From the NCBI GenBank assembly GCA_038198445.1, contig JBBPZZ010000179.1, forward strand, positions 1-11,336: a DNA stretch of 11,336 nt, in the 5' to 3' direction. Position 1 is the first letter of the stretch. Every line of letters starts with the position of its first letter. The position numbers and the translations under genes are program-made. Shown in pieces: positions 6,377 to 11,336 of this stretch. A model generated the notes under the pieces. It worked only from the letters and a program-made list of their open reading frames with translations, searched no databases and was not told the origin of the DNA. The DNA comes from JACDDK01 sp038198445 (GTDB taxonomy: Bacteria > Actinomycetota > Rubrobacteria > Rubrobacterales > Rubrobacteraceae).

Positions 6377-7318
6377 TTACTTGAGGAAGTCCGAGACGTT
6401 GTCCTTCGTCACCAGCTTCACGTCGACCGGGATGCTCTTCTTCACGGACTTGCCGTCTATAACCTTCATGGCGTTCTCTACGCCCAGGGCACCCATCTTG
6501 TCTGGTTGCTGGGCGATAGTGGAGTTCATCTTGCCGTCCTTTATCGCCTTGAGCGCATCGTCGACGCCGTCGAAGCCCACGACCTTCACATCGCTACCGG
6601 CCCGGTCCTTGAGAGCCTGCACGGCGCCCAGGGCCATCTCGTCGTTCTGGGCGAAAATTCCCTTTATGGCCTGGTTGGCCTGGAGGATATTCTGGGCGAC
6701 GTTCAGTCCCTCGTTCCGGTCGAAGTTGGCCGTCTGGCTGGCGACGAGCTTGAGAGAACTCTGGGCGTCCATCGCCTTCTTGAAGCCCTCTCCCCGGTCG
6801 CGAGCCGGAGCGGTGCCGGGTATCCCTTCGAGCTGGGCCACGTTGCCGCTTCCGACGAGTTTAGCCAACTCTTTCCCGGCCATCTCTCCGCCCTGCACGT
6901 TATCCGAAGCGATTACGGTGGCGATCTTACCGCCGTCCGCCCCGCGGTCCAGAGCAATGACGGGGACGTTCGCGTTGTTGGCGGCCTTGATCGCCGGCAC
7001 TATAGCCTTCGAATCAACCGGGTTGACCAGGATCGCATCGAATTGCTGGGTCACGAAGTTCTGGATATCGTCCTGCTGCTGGGAGGCGTCGTTCTGGGCG
7101 TCCGAGACTTCGAGCTTGACGTTCGAATCCTTGGCGGCTTTCTGGGCGCCGTCACGCAGGCCAATAAAGAAAGGGTTGTTCAGGGTCGAGATCGAGAGCG
7201 CGATCTTTTTCTGAGAGCCACCTGCGCCTGCCCCGCCGCGCTGGCAACTAGCCGCTACGGTCATCGCTAGTACTCCGAGCGCCAAGACAGCCAGCAACAT
7301 CGTCTTACTCATCCTCAT
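6377..7318 (-). CDS. rbsB: Ribose ABC transporter substrate-binding lipoprotein RbsB
   Basis: A 313-residue periplasmic-binding-protein-like domain of the ribose/galactose class (Peripla_BP_4). Residues 1-24 form a signal peptide (MRMSKTMLLAVLALGVLAM and on) ending in AASC. Cys25 is the likely lipid-modified residue, tethering the protein to the outer face of the membrane as usual in monoderms. After a Gly-rich spacer, IALSISTLNNPFFIGL begins the first lobe. NPVDSKAIVPAIKAANNANVPV and VIALDRGADGG are typical RbsB stretches, as is FAQNDEMALGAVQAL in the hinge region. The ATG at 7318 was chosen because AAGGAG (7325-7330) lies six bases before it; an in-frame ATG at 7336 would place that ribosome site inside the gene. 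The gap to rbsC is 22 bases. Ribose specificity is inferred from the operon. Confidence 0.93.
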   Translation of the reverse strand: MRMSKTMLLAVLALGVLAMTVAASCQRGGAGAGGSQKKIALSISTLNNPFFIGLRDGAQKAAKDSNVKLEVSDAQNDASQQQDDIQNFVTQQFDAILVNPVDSKAIVPAIKAANNANVPVIALDRGADGGKIATVIASDNVQGGEMAGKELAKLVGSGNVAQLEGIPGTAPARDRGEGFKKAMDAQSSLKLVASQTANFDRNEGLNVAQNILQANQAIKGIFAQNDEMALGAVQALKDRAGSDVKVVGFDGVDDALKAIKDGKMNSTIAQQPDKMGALGVENAMKVIDGKSVKKSIPVDVKLVTKDNVSDFLK

Positions 7319-7340
7319 TGTGTGCTCCTTTCCCATATGT

Positions 7341-8297
7341 CTACTTCCTGCGCCGCAACGTATCCGTCATCACCGCCAGCGCGATCACCACCCCTATAAC
7401 CACCTGCTGCCAGAATGCCGAGACGTTGAGCAGGTTCAGACCGTTTCGCAAAACGCCCAGGATGAGCGCCCCTACGAGCGTCCCCGATGCCGTACCGACT
7501 CCGCCCGCGAGGCTCGCCCCCCCGATCACGACCGCAGCGATTGCGTCCAACTCGAAGGTAAAGCCGGCCTGCGGTTGGGCAGAGGCCAGCCGCGCCGCGA
7601 GCAGGACACCGGCTATGGCGGCGAAGAACCCTGAGAGTGTGTAGATAAAGAGCTTCTGCCGGGAGACGTTTATCCCGGAGAGCCTCGAAGCCTCCTCGTT
7701 GCCGCCAATAGCGTACATGCACCGGCCTGGATAGGTGCTCCTGAGTATCCCTATGGTGAGAGCCCACATTATGAGCATCAGGATCACGGGCAGCGGTACA
7801 AAACCGAAGAGGTCTCCGCTGCCCAGCGTCTGGATGACACCCGGAATTGGGTTTAGCGGCTGGCCGCCGGAGATCACGAGCGCCAAACCGCGAGCCGCGC
7901 TGAGCATCGCCAGCGTAGCGATGAACGGCGGCAGGTTGCCCAGGGTTATGAGCACGCCGTTCGTAAGGCCGGCCACGGCTCCCGCACCGAGACCGAGGGC
8001 CAGGGCGAGCGGCAACGGCTGGTTCGCCACGGCGGTCGCCCAACCGAAAACAATGCCAGAGAGCCCCAGGACACTCCCCACGGAGAGGTCTATGCCACCC
8101 GAGACGATGACGAACGTCTGGCCCAGCGCCAGGATCGCGACCACCGCGATCTGGGTCCCCACGTTGAACGCGTTGTTGAAGGTCAGGAAGTACGGAGAGA
8201 GGATCGTCATGACTATGCAGAGCAGGATCAGTCCACCCAACGGCCCGCTGCGGGAGACAAGCCCTCTAGGGTTGATTCTCCGAGCAATACTACTCAA
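7341..8297 (-). CDS. rbsC: Ribose ABC transporter permease RbsC
   Basis: A polytopic membrane protein of the BPD_transp_2 family, forming the channel of the ribose importer with RbsA docked on its inner face. Recognisable landmarks are SGGIDLSVGSVLGLSG (66-81), NLPPFIATLAMLSAARG (121-137), YAIGGNEEASRLSGI (the cytoplasmic loop that contacts the ATPase), and GGASLAGGVGT near the end, with about eight to ten hydrophobic segments between. The start is uncertain. TTG at 8297, giving 318 residues close to the usual 320 and an 8-base overlap with rbsA, is preferred, with GAGG seven bases upstream. An ATG at 8354 would add 19 Arg-rich residues but overlap rbsA by 65 bases. The C-terminus ends in a basic RRRK after the last segment. 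Confidence 0.92.
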   Translation of the reverse strand: MSSIARRINPRGLVSRSGPLGGLILLCIVMTILSPYFLTFNNAFNVGTQIAVVAILALGQTFVIVSGGIDLSVGSVLGLSGIVFGWATAVANQPLPLALALGLGAGAVAGLTNGVLITLGNLPPFIATLAMLSAARGLALVISGGQPLNPIPGVIQTLGSGDLFGFVPLPVILMLIMWALTIGILRSTYPGRCMYAIGGNEEASRLSGINVSRQKLFIYTLSGFFAAIAGVLLAARLASAQPQAGFTFELDAIAAVVIGGASLAGGVGTASGTLVGALILGVLRNGLNLLNVSAFWQQVVIGVVIALAVMTDTLRRRK

Positions 8298-9786
8298 CGG
8301 CGGCCTCGCTTTCCCTCGTTGCCAGTTCCATGACCTTCTCCTGGGTCGCTTCATCGGATGAAAGCTCTCCGGTGATCCGCCCTCCTCTCATTACCAGTAT
8401 GCGGTCGCTCATCCCGAGCACCTCCGGCAACTCGCTGGAGATCATCAGGATACCGGCCCCCTGTTCGGTCAGGTCGTTCATCAGCTCGTAGATCTCGACT
8501 TTCGCACCCACGTCTATGCCTCGGGTCGGCTCGTCCATGATCAGGATTCGCGAGTCGGCGAGCAGCCATTTCCCGATGACAACCTTCTGCTGGTTCCCGC
8601 CGGAGAGATACCGAACTTGCTGCTCCGGTCCCGGCGTGCGTATGTTGAGGTCCCGGATCATCTTCTCCGCTTGGCGTCGCTGCTGTCCCCTATTGACCAG
8701 CCCCGCGCTGGTGTTGCCCCCGAGCGAGGCGAGCCCCAGGTTCTCCGAGACCGAGAGCGGCGGCACGATTCCCTGTCCCTGCCGGTCCTCCGTGATAAAG
8801 CCCACGCCCCTGCGCTGGGCTTCGCCGAGACGTCCGGCGCTCATCTTTCGACCCTCTACCGAAACCTCGCCGGAGTCGACGCGGTCCGCGCCGAAGATCG
8901 CCCGCGCCACCTCTGTCCTGCCGGCCCCCACGATACCCGCGATACCCACGACCTCCCCCGTCCGAACCTGGAAGGAGATATCCTCCAATACCCCTTTCCG
9001 CGAGAGGTTCTTTACTTCCAACAACACTTCTCCCACCTCGGACCCGCGGCGCGGGAACTGGTCCTCTATCGACCGCCCGACCATCAGCCGCACGAACTCC
9101 GAGCGGTCCGTGCTGGCCGGAATCCGGTCAACGAACTGCCCGTCGCGCAGGACGGTTACGCGGTCCCCGATCTCCGTGACCTCTTCCAGGTGGTGCGAGA
9201 TGAAGATGACGCCTACACCATGCGTCTTGAGATCCTGGATGATCTCGAACAGACGCTCGACTTCCTGCCCGGAGAGCGAAGCAGTCGGCTCGTCCATGAT
9301 CAGGACGCGCGCATCCAAGCTCAACGCCTTTGCTATCTCTACCATCTGCCGCTGCGCCACGCCAAGCTCGGAGACGTTGGTTCCCGGTGAGATCCTGAGC
9401 CCTATACTGTCCAGGATATTCTGCGTCTCTTGCACCATCTCCCGCCGGTTCACTAACCCGAAGCGTCGGGGCTGACGACCGAGGTAGACGTTCTCGGCCA
9501 CGCTGAGTTGCGGGACGAGGTTGAACTCCTGGTAAATAGTGGAGATCCCCAATTCCTGGGCGACGGTGGCGGACGTGATCCGCACCTCTTCTCCGTTGAC
9601 CAGGATACGGCCTTCATCCGGCTGATGGGCTCCGGCGAGCATCTTTATGAGCGTGCTCTTCCCGGCGCCGTTCTCCCCCAGAATAACGTGGACCTCACCC
9701 GACTCGAGCTCGAAATCCACGCCGTCGAGCGCTTTAACGCCGGGGAAGCGCTTGGTGATCCCGCGCATCTCGAGCATAGCGCTCAC
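8290..9786 (-). CDS. rbsA: Ribose ABC transporter ATP-binding protein RbsA
   Basis: A 498-residue double ABC ATPase, the usual length for RbsA/MglA-type sugar importers. First half: Walker A GENGAGKST (37-45), Q-loop YQEFN (85-89), a divergent signature LGVAQRQMVE (141-150), Walker B VLIMDEPTASL (161-171) and switch His in ISHHLEE. Second half: altered Walker A GIVGAGRTE (284-292), normal signature LSGGNQQKV (394-402) and Walker B ILIMDEPTRGID (414-425). The mixture of one canonical P-loop with one canonical signature is normal for this family. The GTG at 9786 was chosen for its strong GGAGG six bases upstream and its GTGA overlap with the repressor stop; the ATG three codons later (9777) is less well placed. 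It couples translation of the importer to that of the repressor. Confidence 0.95.
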   Translation of the reverse strand: MSAMLEMRGITKRFPGVKALDGVDFELESGEVHVILGENGAGKSTLIKMLAGAHQPDEGRILVNGEEVRITSATVAQELGISTIYQEFNLVPQLSVAENVYLGRQPRRFGLVNRREMVQETQNILDSIGLRISPGTNVSELGVAQRQMVEIAKALSLDARVLIMDEPTASLSGQEVERLFEIIQDLKTHGVGVIFISHHLEEVTEIGDRVTVLRDGQFVDRIPASTDRSEFVRLMVGRSIEDQFPRRGSEVGEVLLEVKNLSRKGVLEDISFQVRTGEVVGIAGIVGAGRTEVARAIFGADRVDSGEVSVEGRKMSAGRLGEAQRRGVGFITEDRQGQGIVPPLSVSENLGLASLGGNTSAGLVNRGQQRRQAEKMIRDLNIRTPGPEQQVRYLSGGNQQKVVIGKWLLADSRILIMDEPTRGIDVGAKVEIYELMNDLTEQGAGILMISSELPEVLGMSDRILVMRGGRITGELSSDEATQEKVMELATRESEAAVE

Positions 9787-10790
9787 GCCACCCCTCCCGC
9801 GCGGCCGCACGATCCGCGGACCACCAGTTCCGCCTCCAGGATCACGGAGTCCGGCCTCTCTTTCCCTTTCATCAACACCGGCAGCATCCGGGCCGCCGCG
9901 GCGCCCAACCCGGTGGTAGGCTGGGCTATCGCGGTGATGGGCGGCGTCATCAACTCGAACCAGCTCACATCATCGAAGCTGGCGAACGATATTTCACCGG
10001 GTATCTGTACCCCGGCGCGGTTCAACGTCTGCAAAGCACCCAGACCCATCAGGTTGTTCGCCGCGAACACGGCTGTCGGAGGGTCGTCCTGTTCAAGAAG
10101 CTCTCGCATCGCCCGAAGCCCACTCTCTCGCCGGAAGTCCCCGATCTTTACGCATTCCTCCGCCACCGGTACGCCACGCTTCTCGGCCCCCTGCAGGAAA
10201 GCGTCCAGCCTCTCCCGCCCCGGCACCGTCTCCGGCGGCCCGGAGATTATGGCTAGCTCCTCGTGGCCCAGGCCGACCAGATGTTCGACCAATGAATCCA
10301 CCGCTCTCCGCCCATCGGCCCGGACTACCGGCGCCTCTATCCCTTCGACGTAACGGTCGAGGAAGACCACCGGCACCCCGGATCGGGCGATCTCCTCCAG
10401 CGGCTCGGAGACCGCCCGCGACGGGCTGACGATTAAGCCGTCCACCCGCTTCTCCATCAGGACGTTCAGGTACTCGGACTCCCTCCCAGGATCCTCATCG
10501 GCGTTGCCGATCATGAGACTGTAGCCCATCTCCCGAGCCGCATCCTCCACGGCCCGCGCCATCGCGGTGAAAAAAGGATTGCCCACGTTCGGTATTACGA
10601 GACCCAAAGTGCGGGTATTCTCTACCCTTAAAGACCTCGCCAGCGCATTAGGCCGGTACCGGAGCTGCTCCGCAGCCCTCAGGACTCGCTCGCGCACCTC
10701 GGGACGCACGTACTGCGTACCACTAAACGCCCGCGAAACGGTCGCCACAGATACCCCCGCTTCCTTCGCCACATCCCTGATCGTCGTCAA
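9783..10790 (-). CDS. LacI-family transcriptional repressor of the ribose operon
   Basis: A 335-residue LacI/GalR-family regulator. The helix-turn-helix is at the N-terminus (TIRDVAKEAGVSVATVSRAF, 3-22). The hinge helix PNALARSLR (47-55) has Leu54, the residue known in PurR and LacI relatives to insert at a central CpG of the operator. A ribose-binding-protein-like sensor domain follows (TLGLVIPNVGNPFF from 61, through FASFDDVSWFELMTPPIT). The start is TTG at 10790, with AAAGGGG 10 bases upstream; no other start fits the family N-terminus. It is the first gene of the ribose operon and overlaps rbsA by four bases. Two palindromes with central CpG lie directly upstream, so it probably represses its own promoter until a ribose-derived ligand is bound. 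It is likely the functional equivalent of RbsR, but the ligand is inferred. Confidence 0.93.
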   Translation of the reverse strand: MTTIRDVAKEAGVSVATVSRAFSGTQYVRPEVRERVLRAAEQLRYRPNALARSLRVENTRTLGLVIPNVGNPFFTAMARAVEDAAREMGYSLMIGNADEDPGRESEYLNVLMEKRVDGLIVSPSRAVSEPLEEIARSGVPVVFLDRYVEGIEAPVVRADGRRAVDSLVEHLVGLGHEELAIISGPPETVPGRERLDAFLQGAEKRGVPVAEECVKIGDFRRESGLRAMRELLEQDDPPTAVFAANNLMGLGALQTLNRAGVQIPGEISFASFDDVSWFELMTPPITAIAQPTTGLGAAAARMLPVLMKGKERPDSVILEAELVVRGSCGRAGGVA

Positions 10791-10816
10791 AGCACGACAA
10801 CCCCTTTCCAGAAAAA

Positions 10817-10845
10817 ATTGTAAACGTTTACGTAAACGTTTACAA
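10817..10845 (-). promoter_or_regulatory. promoter of the lacI-rbs operon
   Basis: On the minus strand, TTGTAA (10845-10840, four of six to the -35 consensus) and TACAAT (10822-10817, five of six to the -10 consensus) are separated by exactly 17 bases. Initiation would fall near 10810, leaving a leader of about 20 bases carrying AAAGGGG before the TTG start. Both hexamers lie within or at the edge of the operator palindrome, so bound repressor would block polymerase. Confidence 0.6.
10818..10845. promoter_or_regulatory. double LacI-family operator in a 28-bp perfect palindrome
   Basis: Bases 10818-10845 equal their own reverse complement over all 28 positions. Inside are two copies of the 10-bp palindrome TAAACGTTTA (10821-10830 and 10833-10842), each with a central CpG and flanks giving 14-bp sites TGTAAACGTTTACG and CGTAAACGTTTACA, close to LacI/CcpA-type operators. 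Their centres are 12 bp apart and the 14-mers share two bases. The site is just upstream of the lacI-type gene whose hinge helix fits a CpG-centred operator. Confidence 0.85.
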
Positions 10846-10973
10846 CACCAATTTTACCGTTTATCGACATGCCTGTTGGGAGAGCATCGGAGGCCGGTCT
10901 AAGTCAGTAGCCGCGGAAAGGTTGGGCAACAACCATCTCCGTGACTTGTGGACGTTCCTCGCTCATGTAGGGC

Positions 10974-11336
10974 TTAGCGTAGAAGGCTCGGGACGGTTTG
11001 GTCAACGGCCACGTCCAGGAGGTATGGGCCGTCGGCTGTGAGGGCGCGTTTCAGGGCGGGGCCTAAATCTCCTGGTTCCTCGACGCGCTCGCCCGCGCAG
11101 CCCAGGCCTTCGGCGATGCGAACGTGGTCTATGCCGGGCAGATCCAACCCTGGAACGTCCGAGATCCCGATGGTGTCGCGGAAGGCTTTCAGGATGGAGT
11201 AGCCGGAGTTGTTGATGACGATGAACGGCACGGACAGGTTCTCTTGCGCGGCGGTCCACAACGCCTGGATCGAGTACATGCTCGAACCGTCCCCGATCAC
11301 GCACGCCACCACCCGATCCGGGAGCGCGAGCTTCAA
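10974..11336 (-). CDS. Thiamine diphosphate-dependent decarboxylase, C-terminal part (benzoylformate decarboxylase-like)
   Basis: The last 120 codons of a gene whose 5' part lies beyond the right edge. GDGS (15-18 of the visible part) followed about 24 residues later by NN (42-43) is the magnesium/thiamine diphosphate motif of this enzyme class. The run SIQALWTAAQ, then VPGLDLPGIDHVRIAEGLG and DGPYLLDVAVD, closely recalls the C-terminus of Pseudomonas benzoylformate decarboxylase (MdlC), including the VPGLD-PGID segment that acetolactate synthases lack. The family would decarboxylate a 2-oxo acid such as benzoylformate in aromatic catabolism, but substrate residues lie mostly in the missing part. 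The gene ends at TAA (10976-10974). The 128 bases from there to the ribose operator show no gene and no clear terminator. A different 2-oxo acid decarboxylase remains possible. Confidence 0.85.
   Translation of the reverse strand: MKLALPDRVVACVIGDGSSMYSIQALWTAAQENLSVPFIVINNSGYSILKAFRDTIGISDVPGLDLPGIDHVRIAEGLGCAGERVEEPGDLGPALKRALTADGPYLLDVAVDQTVPSLLR

Noticed and set aside
7315..8043. Minus-strand open frame in another register of rbsC
   Set aside because: It is same-strand but out of frame with the permease, is Arg/Gly-rich and has no membrane segments. The rbsC frame explains the DNA.
10921..10933. GTTGGGCAACAAC partial inverted repeat between the decarboxylase and the ribose operator
   Set aside because: The stem is about four base pairs with no T-run, too weak to call a terminator or an operator.

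Overview
The window looks like a piece of chromosome from a GC-rich bacterium, most likely an actinobacterium of the Rubrobacter type. This rests on the base composition (roughly 60-65% G+C by eye), frequent GTG and TTG starts, a CofD/FbiA-type F420 gene, an ECF sigma factor, and genes that seem to lack leaders. The taxonomic call is an inference. I see no rRNA, tRNA, CRISPR array, insertion sequence or phage gene. Coding is dense and no gap without a gene exceeds about 150 bases.

Left part (1-3940). The start of a cofD-like gene runs leftward off the edge. Divergent from it, five genes run rightward with small gaps: a lipoate ligase/octanoyltransferase family protein with a LipL-like cysteine, a MarC-family membrane protein, an alpha/beta hydrolase, a flavin reductase-like FMN-binding protein, and a class I SAM methyltransferase. 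The last three are very tightly packed (14 and 0 bases apart). The hydrolase and the methyltransferase both remind me of families shared by cyanobacteria and plastids. Two genes in this part (starts at 289 and 1719) have no Shine-Dalgarno sequence but a TANNNT box 6-7 bases before the start codon, as leaderless genes do.

Middle (3955-4922, minus strand). A small two-gene unit holds an unrecognised 86-residue protein followed by an ECF-type RNA polymerase sigma factor. No recognisable anti-sigma factor is next to it. It converges on the methyltransferase gene with only 14 bases between.

Right part (5074-10845, minus strand). This is a complete ribose uptake and activation operon in the order lacI-type repressor, rbsA, rbsC, rbsB, rbsK, rbsD. 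RbsB would capture ribose outside the membrane, RbsC and RbsA import it, RbsD interconverts its ring forms, and RbsK phosphorylates it. Genes overlap or nearly touch, with GTGA overlaps at lacI/rbsA and rbsK/rbsD. In front of the repressor gene lies a 28-bp perfect palindrome made of two abutting LacI-family operators 12 bp apart centre to centre. It coincides with a -35/-10 pair, so the operon is probably autoregulated by its first gene.

Right edge (10974-11336, minus strand). This is the C-terminal part of a thiamine diphosphate-dependent decarboxylase resembling benzoylformate decarboxylase. The 128 bases between it and the operator show no gene or clear terminator.
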